A DNA stretch of 64,000 nucleotides, taken from contig OX465299.1 in assembly GCA_949987735.1 (NCBI GenBank), positions 155,560,353-155,624,352 of the forward strand, in the 5' to 3' direction. Positions 1-11,492 of the stretch are shown piece by piece (the first letter of the stretch is position 1; the number at the start of each line of letters is the position of its first letter). The DNA is from Leucophora obtusa. Its lineage: Eukaryota > Arthropoda > Insecta > Diptera > Anthomyiidae. The notes below the pieces were generated by a model. It had not been told where the DNA came from. It saw only the letters and a list, made by a program, of their open reading frames with translations, and did not search any database. Position numbers and translations under genes: made by a program.

Positions 1-72
1 CGCACTAGAAAAGTTTGTTAAAGAAAAATTTTACAATAAAAAAATATTTTTTTTATAAAACAATTTTTTTGA

Positions 73-293
73 GAATCTATTTTTAGACTCATTCTTTTTG
101 TCAGTACTGGTAAGCATATAGGTAATGATATATTTTTAGATTTTTCGTATGCTGGTGTGTAAGCCTAACTCATTATTTTTCGCGACATCGCCATACAAAG
201 GTAATAAGAAATGTAATAATAAAAGTAACTAGTTCCCATTACCGGGTATATAGTTACATAACCACATATCTGGTAATGATTTACTACACTGGG
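73..293. mobile_element. Partial mariner-type MITE, family N
   Basis: This stretch matches the right-hand part of the complete copy at 47097-47489, including the shared text around 'gtcagtactggtaagca' and the end 'ctacactggg'. The left end is missing. The complete copy has TIR CCCAGTGTAGAA and a TA duplication; here the base pair after the right TIR is AT, so the copy is decayed or rearranged. Confidence 0.7.
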
Positions 294-300
294 ATATTAA

Positions 301-660
301 TAATATTTTTAATATTGTTACGTTATTACCTTTTAAAAACATTGGTTTATTTTCCTTTAAATAAACCGACGTCTTTTCTATTGCAATCAAAATAACTGCA
401 CACTCTTTTGTTTGATATTGCGCTTATGCACTTATTTATTTAACACTTTATTAATTTACATACACAGTATAACACACACAAGTTTACCAACGATTTACTA
501 AAGTCCGACTGAACTTTACAAACGCTAATGCGCAACTGACTCTACTCGTCAAGTGGCAACCTTTTTATAGTTTAACGGACGTGTTTGTAGAACATGGTAG
601 AAAATTTCAGTGGTATTTTATTCATAGGACAGCGCCCAACCATTTAACGTTATACCTTAA
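301..660. repeat. LTR-like repeat fragment (copy 1)
   Basis: About 240 bases from 'attgttacgtta' onward match 23381-23574, which carries the same order of blocks: TTTAAATAAACC, 'gcaatcaaaataac', 'cacttatttatttaacactttat', 'accaacgatttactaaag' and 'ccgactgaa'. The TGTTACG start looks like the head of an insect LTR, but no second LTR, primer-binding site or pol sequence is visible. The class is therefore a guess. Confidence 0.45.
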
Positions 661-1769
661 TATAATGCTACCAGATTGCCGGATTTAGTAAATCCCGTTT
701 CTCGGGATATTTTTCTTCTAAAATTCCAGAATTTTCTATACTAGACTAATTCAATTTTGTTACAATGTTACGCATTTTAACAAGAGCATCATAATTTAAT
801 TTAAAATTTTTGGTGATTTTTGATTAAATTTTTAATTGATATAACGATTTTTTTAATTGGTACGAATTCAATTAAAGTTTTAATTGTATTTACAAATATT
901 TTAATTGAAACTCGATTTAAATTTTTTTTGTGTGTGCAGAAGACAATATTGACTTCACAGCAGAGATGCCATCACTGGTTAGTAGCTGCTTAGCCACCGA
1001 GTTCCTTTGTTAGCGGTCACCGACGCCGACCTTATATTCTTCAATCGGCTGACAACTGAGCCGTTTGACATATCCCAGCAGAAATTACTGCTTGCTTGGA
1101 AGCAGTTTTGTCAGGGAAAATTGAGCATGATGATATCATGCCTGATTTTTGTTCGAGATAGCTCGCGTGAATGCACTTGTTTCGAAATCCGAAAAGGCAT
1201 GAATTCACCGCTTTTTATTAGTGCTCCTGTTTTTCTTTTAAAATGTCGATAAAGCATGCCTTATCGGAAGTGCATATTATAAAGCTTTTCAATTATTTAA
1301 AATCCTATTTTTCCGTGAAGAGAAAATGCCTCTTATTTTTAGTAAAACCTCTTATTTTCATTAAAATAACTTTTTTCCGCATTTTAAAAAATTTTGATAA
1401 AAGAACCGCAAAAATATTTAAGCAATCAAAATGTATTGCTCATTCATGCCTTTTTGAAAAGAACAGCAAAAAGCGATGTAAACATTTAATCAACTTAGGC
1501 CTTTCATTAGTGCTGTTTACGAAGCTATACATTTTAAGAAGCGGTAAAAGTAGCAGTAAGGAAGCTGTAATCGTTTTTACTGCTTCCACATTTTTGCTGG
1601 GATAGAAATAGACAAGAAATCAGATTTTTTAAAAACTTTTTACAAAATTTGTTAAATCTTTAATAAATTGGTTAAAACAAGAGCCGCCGTTCATAAAATG
1701 CCTAGCGACTCAAGTGGTTTAAGGCTCAGCCGCTATTTTAGATCGGTTTGCATCTATACTTCACATCCC
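661..1769. other. AT-rich stretch without recognised gene
   Basis: Positions 780-930 are low-complexity TTAATTG-rich sequence. Positions 960-1250 are less AT-rich and hold an 81-codon frame (1007-1252); a 120-codon frame follows (1243-1605). Neither shows a domain, splice site or usable codon bias. I call no gene here. Confidence 0.5.
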
Positions 1770-3111
1770 TACACTCATAGAAATAAATCTGTAAAATAGC
1801 AGAAAAAGCTACTAAAATTTAGTTTAAAATGAATTTGCAGAAAAATCTGCAAAAGTTAGCAAATTGCTTTCCTAACTACTAGCGAAAGCGAACAGCAACA
1901 ATAAAACTGCAGAATTTACAGAATCTTAGTTACCCGGGTAAAAATCTTAATATGATGTCACATATAATTATATCTTATTTGATAAGTCCCCATATACAAC
2001 CACATACAGCTTGATCCGATAAATGGGTCATCTACATGTATCTAATTATATAAAATTAGATATAATTTAATACAGTTTGATCCGAGATTTGTCCATATCC
2101 AGGACATCATATTATATCTAATTCGATATAAAAATATCTGATTTTATATAATTTTGTCTGATAGTAGGTATACTTTTTATGCATAACAGCTATTAAATTG
2201 ACATAGAAATTTGTATAGTTTGAACAATTTTAAAGGCCCAAATTTTATAACATAAAATAAAAATTTAATTGAATGATTTTGTCTTCTAAATCGTACGCAT
2301 CATTTTTTAACATGATTTTACATGAAAAAAAAATCACGTGAAAATTATTTGGCTATGGAGTAATTAACTCTTAATTTGCAGACTACTAAATTTGATGTTG
2401 AACTACATATTAATTTCTACGAGATTATATAGAAAGTTATATAAAATTACAAGAATATATTTTTAGTAGGACGACACATACTTAGTATCGAACCATATAT
2501 AATCATATCGGTCACTACATATATTTTGATTAGTTTTATATGGCTTATGTAATTATATATGGAGTCAGATTTGAGGATATGTAATAACATCATTTACCAT
2601 ACAACAAATTCGTTGACAAAATAATATCGGATGTAGTTGTATATAATGATATGTGTCTTAAAGTGACTCCATTCACTGTCAGATATAACCCAATCACATT
2701 ATATATGACAATATATAACTATTTTTACTCGCCCAAGTAAAAATAATGATATGGAGCCATATGAAGTTATATTTAATTATATATAATCTTTTATGTAATT
2801 AGATATAATTATCTCCGAAAAATGAGAACATCTTATTGTATCGAATTGTATACAATTGTATACAATTTGGTACAATTTGATACAATTTTATGCAATTCGA
2901 TACAATTGTATCCGAATTTTGTCCTCATCCAATTACATCAAATTATATCTTTTTGTATAAAATTATATAAAATGTTATAAAAGTGGACATAGTTTGATAC
3001 AATTATATCTAAATATTGACCTTATACTTTTGATCATATTTTATAAGACCACATCTAACAATATACAAAAATTATTTTTTTAAATAAAAAAGATATGCAA
3101 TATCTGTAGAT

Positions 3112-3616
3112 CAGACCTGGGGGATTTCAATTACAGTTGCAAATAAATGTAATTGATATTAAAAAAAACTCAATTACATTTCATGTAACTGTAATTGAAA
3201 ATTTTCAATTACAAGTAATTGTAATTGAAAGTGATTTCAATTACAAATTTCAATTACATTTAGAATTAAAGTGTTTTTTGTTAAAATTTTGTAGAAAAAA
3301 CTGACTGGGATAGGTTGGATAGGCGTGGATAAGTATAAAAAGAATACGTCATGTTGGGCTGACCCCTCACTTGTGCTTTTTGTCATTATTTCTTTTCCGA
3401 AAAAATGTAATTGTAATTGAAATTTTTTTAATTACAATTATATGTAATGTATAATTGCAAATTTTCAATTACAAATTACTTGTAATTGTTTTTTTTTTAA
3501 TAACAATTACAAATAATATGTAATTGTAATTGATTTTTTTTCAATTACAATTACATGTAATTGTGTAATTGCATATGTAATTAATTTCCAAATATAATGA
3601 TTAACCCAAATGTCTG
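3112..3616. mobile_element. Y, hAT-like MITE of GTAATTG repeats (copy a)
   Basis: It opens CAGACCTGGGGG and ends in a degenerate CCCAAATGTCTG. The matching copy (48574-50510) ends CCCAGGTCTA, giving TIR (C/T)AGACCTGGG. The flanks ctgtagat and ctggaaat are an imperfect 8-bp repeat. The interior is mostly tandem and inverted AATTACAATTAC / GTAATTGTAATTG units around a unique block at about 3265-3405. Confidence 0.7.
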
Positions 3617-3961
3617 CTGGAAATCCTATAATTTCGATAAATCTTCCATTACTTTTATCCAGATTTACCATGACAGTGCATTAAACATGAACAAAATTTT
3701 CTTTATTTTTAGTAATTTTAAAATAAAGCTAACAAGACTGAAATTTTAAAGTTAATAGGATCATGTTATACAACCAAGATATAAGAAAAATAGTAAAAAA
3801 AATAGTAAAATATTACAAAATAGTAAAAATTACTAAAAATATATGATGCAAAAAATAAACTCACACACGAATCATGCACGGGTTATATATTCTTATTCAC
3901 GCTCACGCACGAATCACTTGAGTAATATAATACGGTTTTATATGGACCTTATATATTTATA

Positions 3962-4769
3962 CCCTACACCACTACGTGGTCAGGGTATTATAAGTTTGTG
4001 CTGATGTTTGTAACACCAAAAAATATGGGTCCTAGACCCACCTTATAGTATACCGATCGGCTTAGAATTTTTTTTTATTTCGATTTAACGATGTCCGTCT
4101 GTCCGTCCGTCTGTCTGTCCATGCATTCTTGTCCGCACTCTACAGGTCGCAAATATTAAGATATTTTGATGAAATTTGGTACACAGACCTCTGTTGGCCC
4201 AAGGACGAAGCCAATTGATTTTGGTGAACATCGGTCCATGTTTAGACCTAGTGCCCATATAAGGGTCCTACCAAAATTATATTTTTTATACGCTGCAGGT
4301 CGCAAATATTAAGATATTTTGATGAAATTTGGTATACCGACCTATATCAGCCCAAGGACGACGCCTATTGATTTTGGTTATAATCGGTCCATGTTTAGAC
4401 CTAGTGCCCCCCAAAATTATATTGTTTATACGCTGCAGTTCGCAAATATTAAGATATTTTGATGAAATTCGGTACACAGACCTATGTTGGCCCAAGGACG
4501 AAGCCTATTGATTTTGGTGAACATCGGTCCATGCTTAGACCTAGTGCCCATATAAGGGTCCTCCCAAAATTGGCTTGGTTACAAACTGCAGATCGCAAAT
4601 ATTAAGATATTTTAATGAAATTTGGTGCGCTGACTCACATTATAGAAAATTTTGACACAAGCCCCATTTTAACCTATTCGAATTTCGGATCCAAACATTA
4701 GTTGGCTTTTACCCAGACTGGTGTAGAGTATTGTATAGTCGGCATGTCCGACTTTAACCTTTTTACTCG
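3962..4769 (+). mobile_element. DINE-1-like non-autonomous element (Helentron-type)
   Basis: It starts CCCTACACCAC with a hairpin (ACCAC/GTGGT), then has a GTCY core near 4090-4124 (gtccgtctgtccgtccgtc). Four tandem ~135-150-base units follow, each with 'cgcaaatattaagatattt'. A second hairpin (AGTCGG/CCGACT) lies near the end ACTCG. A GTCY core, tandem block and 3' stem-loop are hallmarks of Drosophila DINE-1/HINE elements. X2 copy b is the empty site, so the ends are firm. Flanks are TTTATA (3956-3961) and TTTTATA (4770-4776). No protein is encoded. Confidence 0.8.
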
Positions 4770-4819
4770 TTTTATATAAAATCACTTTGAAATAATTGCT
4801 TATGTGGGATGATATATAA

Positions 4820-5994
4820 CAAGGGTGGGCACGGATTTTTCACCGAGGGCCATATTGTGGTTTTTCATAAATTATAAAGGGCCGCACTATAAATTAAAAA
4901 AAGTAAAACTACAAATCTTTACCTTAAATGAAAGCGGACGGAACTAATGTTTTATTTTATTTTTCATGTAAAAAAAAATCTGTTCTCAAATCAAAACTGG
5001 TTCCACAAGAACTCATTGCAAACTCAACTTTTTTCAAAGTCTGTTTTGATATTTTTTAATTACATAAGTAGAATAAAACATTTTTTTTTCATAGTTTTTG
5101 CATTAAACTGCGGTGTCGCGGAATCGGCCAACGAAAATTTAAAACTCAACGAGTTATACAAGACTGAATATTATTCCGACAACAAAAACATGTATAAAGA
5201 ATTATATCCTTTCTTCGGGTTTTAATTTAATAATTTCGTTGCGCACAACAAAAAAACTCTCCCCTTTAAAGGAACACTATGCACAAAAGGGTTAATTTAA
5301 ACGACGATTACAAACTTAAAGATTTAGTCAGTAACTTGAGTACTTTTTGATGAATTAAAACGACTTTTTCACACAGTTCTAAATTTAAGACCAATAGTCA
5401 GCACAAAGTACGAATTTTAATAACACTTTGGTAAGAACTTTTCAAACAAATAAAATATGAGTTTAAAATCGTGCTTTGTGCTGACTATAAAACTCGTCCA
5501 ACAAAAGTCTGAAATGGCTACTGAAAATTTAAATGAAAAACCTCCATCATATTTATAAAAAGCTTCATAAATGTGATGAAAAACAAAACTTAAACTTGCA
5601 AAATGTGACAAAGTTTTTTTTAAATACAAAATTACATGTTTTTTAAATTTGTGACAAAGTAGTTATCAATGTCGACAGTAGCGTAAAAGATGTTGAATTT
5701 ATTTTGTAAGAATTAAGTAAGAAATTTCTAGCTAAACTGGCCCTAAGAATAATATCAGTTGTTCCTTTAAATATCTCTTAAGTAAGAATCAAATCGATTA
5801 TAGCCCTGGCAATAAAACTGGCCCTAATTTATTATCTAAAAATTTTCGAAATAAAAAATTTTAAAACATTGCGAAATAAGATATTAAAAAAATTTTTGAA
5901 ATAAAAAAAATCTAAAGTTAAATTTCAACAAGGGCCGCACAAAAATCAGCAAAGGGCCGCATGCGGCCCGATGGGCCGCATTTGCCCACCGTTG
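4820..5994. mobile_element. hAT element, non-autonomous, 1.18 kb
   Basis: TIR CAAGGGTGGGCA pairs with TGCCCACCGTTG, and the 8-bp TSD ATATATAA is perfect (4812-4819, 5995-6002). X2 copy b shows the uninterrupted target. Both ends carry GGGCCGCA-type subterminal motifs (4864-4878, 5930-5982), typical of transposase-binding repeats. A 92-codon frame at 4947-5225 lies inside but has no convincing transposase motif. Confidence 0.9.
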
Positions 5995-6975
5995 ATATAT
6001 AATTATAGATGATTTTATAAAGAACGTTATATTGTTATATATTAAATAAATCATGAAATATTGTAGATATGGAACCATATTAAGTTATATATGGGTTCTT
6101 ATTCGTCAATATATATTCATATCTAACACAAATGATGAAATATTTCTTATATGGCTCCCCATATAGTTTTATATTATTATGTATAGTGTCATACTAAATT
6201 ATATATAAACGTATATGTACTTATATCTGTAATATGTTACTTTATGTACTTATATATAGCACATGCAATTATATTTAGGCCAGTATGTAATAATATAAAA
6301 TCACATATGTCTCCATATTAAAACCTTTGAGGAAAAAATATCTAACATATGACTATATAAAAGTATATCTGCTTGAATTTAAAAGCATATCTGGCCATAT
6401 GTAACTATAAGTTACTATATGCAATTACATAAAATAATATATGATTATATCAAAACTTTTTTACTCGGGCGGGTATATTTGAGTTAACTTTTAGTTAATT
6501 GAAAATGAAAAATTGTCTGTAAAATGTACAGAAATTTGTGGTAAATATTAGTAGACTAAAAATAGCAGAAACAAACTGTAAATACAAAATTTTTGTTATT
6601 TTTAAGTTAAATTTAATTGAATGCAAATAGCAGTCCATCCTGCTAAAATCAGCAGAAATATTTGCTAAAAATTTTAAACTGCTGTTTTCAAAAGGCTTGA
6701 TTTTTATTTGCATTAAAAAAAGTCGAAAAAAACTTATAAAATTATTATTATTAACAAAATTTTTTGCTAATTTTAGCTGGTTAAGTTATTTTCTATTAAC
6801 TAAAATTTAACTCAGATACTCGTATAACTCAAATTCTGTATATTTAACAGTTTTATTTTTGCTGCTCCTATCTTACTAAAATTTAGCAAAAATAATCTGC
6901 TAATTTCAGCAGTTTTTTCTGCAAGGCAATTTTTAACTAATTTTTAGTAGTTTCTGATTGATATGGGTCCCATTT

Positions 6976-7549
6976 GTGGTAGTTAGAAACATCAGCGCAA
7001 ATCCGCCATACCCTTTTCACGTAGTGTTACTTTTACTCAAGTTGACCTTTATTAAAAAATTGCTCAAACTCGGAACAGGTTGTGCAGTGAAAATTTAGGC
7101 GGAATATCTAATAGCCAATTATAAATAAATATATTAAAATCGTAAAAATTTATAGCGACTACCAAGTAAATTGCATGACAACACTTTGTCCATAATTTTT
7201 TTTACAAAATCATGGCCAAAGTAATAACAACCCTATTAACAAGTAATCAATTTCTGAACTAATTCCAAAATTTTGTGAAAAATGTCCGATTGTGCAAAAT
7301 ATTTTCTGCGACAATATGTTGTAGTTTGAGGTAGGATGGCGCCTTAAACCCAATTTCCTTTTCCATTTGTACTTCAATGACACTTAAAGTATTTTTTTTT
7401 TTGAAATAACAACCACAAGTGTAATGTGTTACATGCAAATAAAATTTTCCATATGGTTTGGAAAAAAAAATACGAGTAATGACAAAGGTGGAGATAAACA
7501 AAATATTTTCTGATTTTTATTTTACATTATTCTCCATGACAGTGGGATA
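6976..7549. other. No recognised feature
   Basis: AT-rich sequence between two element clusters. An 80-codon minus-strand frame (7259-7501) has no recognisable domain. Confidence 0.4.
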
Positions 7550-8947
7550 AACTGTTGCCAGAACGGCAATTTTATCGTCAGATCTAGCGATTTTATTTTG
7601 CGCCTAGCGGCAAAAATTGTCGAGTAGCTATTAGCCAAAAATCTAGCGATTTTTTTTACAGTCGTACTATAATTTTTTAAAACCAGTTTTATCTTGAAAA
7701 ATATCATAAAATTCGCATACTGACATTATTTTATTATAAAAAACAACTTCTTAAACGCTTTTATTATAAAAACTTACTAAAAAAATACATATTTCGATAA
7801 AATATGGGTATATAGTTTTTCACCATAGAAAGCCCTCTGTTAAATATTTTAAATACTAATATTAGTTTAATGAAAATTGGAATTCATAATTTGAAGGTGG
7901 TTAATCAAATTTTTCATTATTTAAAAGTTTATAAAACTTATGAACATATACAAGATTCATATTCTAAAATACCTGATATTAGTGGCTTTAAGTACCATTT
8001 TCCTACAATCTACACTCAACCTAAAAAGTCTGTAATGGCTACTGAAAATTTTGCTATTATTACGGGAAATTTAACTGTTTTGAGGCCAGCGGTATTTTTT
8101 GCTAATTTAAGCAACACATGTCTGCTGATCTGTAGTACAATAAAATTAGTAGAAAAAATTAGTAGCCGCTACTAAATTTTAGTATGTACAATTTATGTAA
8201 AATGCATTTCAAAATCGAGTTGCTAAAATCAGTTAAAAAACTTACTAAATATCAGAATTTTAGTACAATGAAATTAGTATAAATAATTAGTTGCAGCTAC
8301 TAAATTTCAGTAAATTACTGTTAACTGTAATTTAAAATTAATCTGCTGAAATTAGCAAAAAATTGTACAAAAAAATAAAAAAAACTGTAAAATCTAAAAA
8401 AAAAATTTTTTTGCTTTCGATTGTAACAACCGTATAATTACTTCATCGTACTTGAAATTTGGAGTAAAAATTGCAAACGGTTCTCCAGTTATTGCCGTTT
8501 TATGCATTGGAGGTGCAATAAAATTTTCTGGGTGTATTTCTAAACTAAGAATATATCAATAATAACAAATATAAACTAAACAAGAATTGTAAAAAATCAA
8601 AAAAAAAAAATATTTTTAAATTAGTATATTTTTCTGCTAAATTTAGCACTCGGTTTTGAAAAATTAGTAAAATGTTTTTCTGAAATCAGCAGCGAAAATT
8701 AGTAAAAAAATCCGTAATTTGTAATAAGAGAATTGCAAAAATGATTACTAAAAATAAAAATTGTACTAAAAATCAGTATAAAAATAGTATAGTGCGATTG
8801 GAAACTGTTTACAAAATTTTTTACAAACTTTTTTATCTGAGTGTAGCGATAAAATCGCTAAATTTTTGCACTGTTTATAAATCTAGTGGTTTTCTAGCGA
8901 TTTTTGGGTCTGATCTAGCCATTTTTTTTAAATTGTTGGCAACAGTG
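7550..8947. mobile_element. hAT MITE family V, interrupted by W
   Basis: The ends AACTGTTGCCAG and GTTGGCAACAGTG are flanked by a perfect 8-bp TSD GTGGGATA (7542-7549, 8948-8955). The subterminal sequence repeats AAAATCGCTAGAT-type motifs. Its interior is the reverse complement of the compact 506-bp copy at 44640-45145 (shared 'atatttcgataaaatatgggtat'), apart from a W insertion at 8013-8843. Confidence 0.88.
8013..8843. mobile_element. W element inside V
   Basis: It begins CACTCAACC after TA (8011-8012) and ends CTGAGTG before TA (8844-8845). In the compact V copy (44640-45145) the flanking text is continuous, which confirms the insertion. The interior holds GCTAATTT / AGCAGAAA motifs shared with other W copies. 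Confidence 0.8.
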
Positions 8948-8960
8948 GTGGGATAATTAA

Positions 8961-9155
8961 AGGCTCAATTAGACGTGCCATAACCATAACCATATAAAAC
9001 AGCTGTTCAAACCAATCTTATGGGCTACAATGTATTCGATTATAGGTGACATGCCATAACGCCATAACCGTAACCGTAGATACCAATTGAATTTTGGTTG
9101 TCTGCTATGGCGTTATGGTTACGGCTATGGCGTTATGGCACGTCTAATTTAACCT
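8961..9155. mobile_element. PIF/Harbinger-like MITE, 195 bp (copy 1)
   Basis: TIR AGGCTCAATTAGACGTGCC pairs with GGCACGTCTAATTTAACCT. The TSD is TAA (8958-8960, 9156-9158). It is nearly identical in sequence and equal in length to 47869-48063, which has a TTA duplication. A TWA target plus an AGG/GGG-type TIR fits PIF/Harbinger. The interior is inverted 'ccataaccgtaaccgtag' / 'ctatggcgttatggttac' sequence. Confidence 0.85.
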
Positions 9156-9176
9156 TAAAACGGAAAATACTGCTAC

Positions 9177-9854
9177 CAGCGCTGCCAACTTTAACGATTT
9201 GTCTGCATTTGAACGATTTTTAGAGTGAAATATAATGAAATGACGATTGACGATTTTCAAAAATTTCATGTATAAAAAATATGACAAGTTTTTAAAAATT
9301 ATGTAATTTTTATAGTTTATTGTTAAAAAAAAATTAATTTTGCTAAGAAAAAACAAGAAACATCAAAAGGATTTCAAATTAGTTTTTCGAAGAGAGTTTT
9401 AGGGATTTTAGGATTCCATCAGAGTCATTGATAATTTTGGATTTTACTAATTCAAAGCGAGGTGTAATCTGGAATGTCCAACAGTTTCGAAAAATCCCTC
9501 AAAATGTTAATTGTATTCCTTTACAAAAAATAGTACATGACCTTTAAAATAAGCCGAAAACATATTCTTAAAACATTTTGAAGCATGATCAGTTTTTCAC
9601 TTTACCTCACATTACCCTACTGACGGAACCTAGTATAAAAGGGCTGAAGTAATAAAGCACTAACTCTTGGGACGCATTTCTACATAAGAAGGCCTTTTAA
9701 GTAAACTCTTCCCTTCTTTCATCGAAATATAATAAGTTTTTGGATTTAAGTTTTTTTTTTTGACGATTTCTCCCTCACAAGATCACGATTTTGACGATTT
9801 TTTGTTTCACAAAAAATGACGAATTTTCAATAGAATGGGTTGGTGGCAGCATTG
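9177..9854. mobile_element. Degenerate hAT-like element
   Basis: It begins CAGCGCTGCCAACTTTAACG and ends TTGGTGGCAGCATTG, with ACGATTTT / AAAATCGTC motifs near both ends. A clean TSD could not be found, so the boundaries and class are provisional. Confidence 0.5.
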
Positions 9855-10011
9855 GTAGTGGTTAAATAAAACGTGGTTAAATTGACAAAATTTGTGGCTG
9901 ATTTGAAAATAATTTGTAAATTGGGCCAACTTTTATAGTCAGAACTAAGTAAGAATTTTTTCTTAAATTTTACTTTCAAATTTTGAAATAAAAATTTTTA
10001 TTTAAGATTTA

Positions 10012-10685
10012 CACTCAAAAAAGTTTGACAGTCACTACATGGCAGTTGTTTTTGTAGTAATTGTTGTTTTTAATGGTAATTAAAGTTTTTTTTTCTATTG
10101 AAAAATACCAAACAACTAATATGACAGTTATTTAGTAAAACAACTAACGAAAAGTACTGTAATTTCATAATAGTTGTTTAAAGCAGTTATTTTTAATACC
10201 ATAATAAACAACTACCAAAATAGTAATTTTACAATAAGAAGGTATTTTTGCTAGTTATTTACATATAAAACTTTTTTAAATTTTTGTTAAATTTATATTT
10301 GTTATTATTGATATATTCTTAGTTTGCCAATAGAAATCAGAAAATTGCATTGTATCTCCCTCCAATGCCTAAAAAGGTAATAACTCGAGAACCGAAATTT
10401 TTTTACTCAAATTTCAAGTCCGATGAAGTTATTACCTACACATTTTTTCACAATTGAAAGAAAAAAATTTTTTTTAAATTAAAATATGCTTCTATAATAT
10501 CAACAAAATTAACTGTAAAGAACAGTAGTTTTTACTTATTTTGTCAGTTATTTTAATATTTTTGTAATAGAAATTTGTTAATTAATTTTACGACATTGTT
10601 TGAAATTTTAAATGCATTTGTTAGTTGTTTTTTAACAGTTAAAAATAACTATATTTTTAATTCTAACGACTAACGGTTTTGAGTG
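10012..10685. mobile_element. U element (MITE with AGTTGTTTT motifs), copy 1
   Basis: The left end CACTCAAAAAAG follows TA (10010-10011); the right end is ACGGTTTTGAGTG. The interior is packed with AACAACTA / TAGTTGTT motifs and is shared with copies starting at 33136, 34019 and 39728. No coding sequence. Confidence 0.75.
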
Positions 10686-10852
10686 TGTTTTAGACAAACC
10701 TGTACTTAGCTCCCCAGTGTACAATTGCAGTCCGAAAAGACTCATTACCATAACAGATCCCTTAGACCTTCTGAAATCCTAGATATATGAGGGTGTTTTC
10801 CTTCACCGATGAAGCCACTTTCTGAGCGCAAATTACACAGTACAACATCCAA

Positions 10853-11272
10853 TCTGGGGGGTGAGAAATTCCAAGTCAGGGTGATGGTACTAGGTCAGTA
10901 TAGTAAAACCCTCAAAGGGTTTGGCGTTCGTATGTGTCATTTTTTTTTATGACCTTTTAAATTTTTTCCTTATCTTGATGTTTTTTCGCTTAGTTGTAAC
11001 ATTTTGGCAAAAACGTAGTTTAACATAACTCGAGAACCACTTGTCCGATTTTGATGAAACAAATTTAGAAAAATTTAGAATTACAATTTCTTTAATCCGT
11101 TCATATAACGTTTTTCTTTATAATCAACAGTTTTGCCGGTAAAAATAAATTTGTGGAGAAAAAAAAATATTTTTTTGCCTAAAAATTAAAAATTTTTTTT
11201 TTTAAATTCATAAAAAATCCAAAACGGAAAAAAGGATCAAGTGTTATTAATTTCATGTAAAGTCACATAACC
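10853..11272 (+). repeat. Left long TIR of K
   Basis: It is the inverted partner of 13761-14174. Conserved blocks include 'acctagtaccatcaccctg' (as complement), CATAACTCGAGAACCACTTG and the GTCACATAAC end. Divergence between the arms is concentrated in A/T runs. Confidence 0.85.
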
Positions 11273-11492
11273 TATAAACAAAATTAAACGCGTTCTGCTT
11301 TTATTTACAATTAAGTGAAGGTATCCCATTTTGACAAGAATATTGATATTTGTTTTTATTCAAAAAAGTGTCATTTATCGCCTTTTTCATAAATTTTCCC
11401 CAATAACTCCAGACTTCTGGCCATAAACTACTAAAAAAATTAAGTAAACATTTTTATAATTTTTTATTTTTATTTTATTTATTTATTTTTAT

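Larger units (their letters stand above)
2732..6469. mobile_element. X2 element, copy a
   Basis: It begins CCCAAGTAAAAA, ends TTTTTACTCGGG, and is collinear over its body with X2 copy b (48185-51677). It sits in X1 with the dinucleotide CG on both sides (2730-2731, 6470-6471), whereas copy b has the expected TA. It contains insertions absent from copy b: a DINE-1-like element (3962-4769) and a hAT (4820-5994). It shares an internal hAT-like MITE (3112-3616). Without the two private insertions it is about 1.75 kb. No coding potential. Confidence 0.85.
1933..6473. mobile_element. X1 element (TA-type), itself split by X2
   Basis: The left TIR CCCGGGTAAAAA follows TA (1931-1932). The right TIR TTTTTACTCGGG is followed by TA (6474-6475) but is interrupted by X2 after TTTTTACTCG at 2731. 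X1's own sequence is about 0.8 kb of 'catataattatatc'-type AT-rich repeats. Collinearity with uninterrupted W proves the outer boundaries. A TA target and a CCC-start TIR fit a Tc1/mariner-like non-autonomous element. No transposase is seen. Confidence 0.8.
1772..6975. mobile_element. W element (TA-type), split by the X1/X2 stack
   Basis: The left end CACTCATAG follows a TA and matches other W termini (55051; reversed at 57260 and 33483). The W body runs to 1932 and resumes at 6474. If the intervening block is removed, the join 'cttagt-ta-tatttgag' is collinear with the uninterrupted W at about 58410 ('ttttagttatatttgag'). W bodies are rich in short AGCAGAAA and GCTGATTTTAGCAG motifs. The right terminus is degenerate and not precisely placed. 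Confidence 0.8.

Noticed and set aside
1243..1605. 120-codon open frame
   Set aside because: Lys/Phe/Ile-rich composition as expected from AT-rich DNA. No domain, no splice context, no homologous copy in the window.
4947..5225. 92-codon frame inside the hAT as transposase
   Set aside because: A short ELYKTEYYS-like stretch is faintly reminiscent of hAT C-termini but too weak to call.
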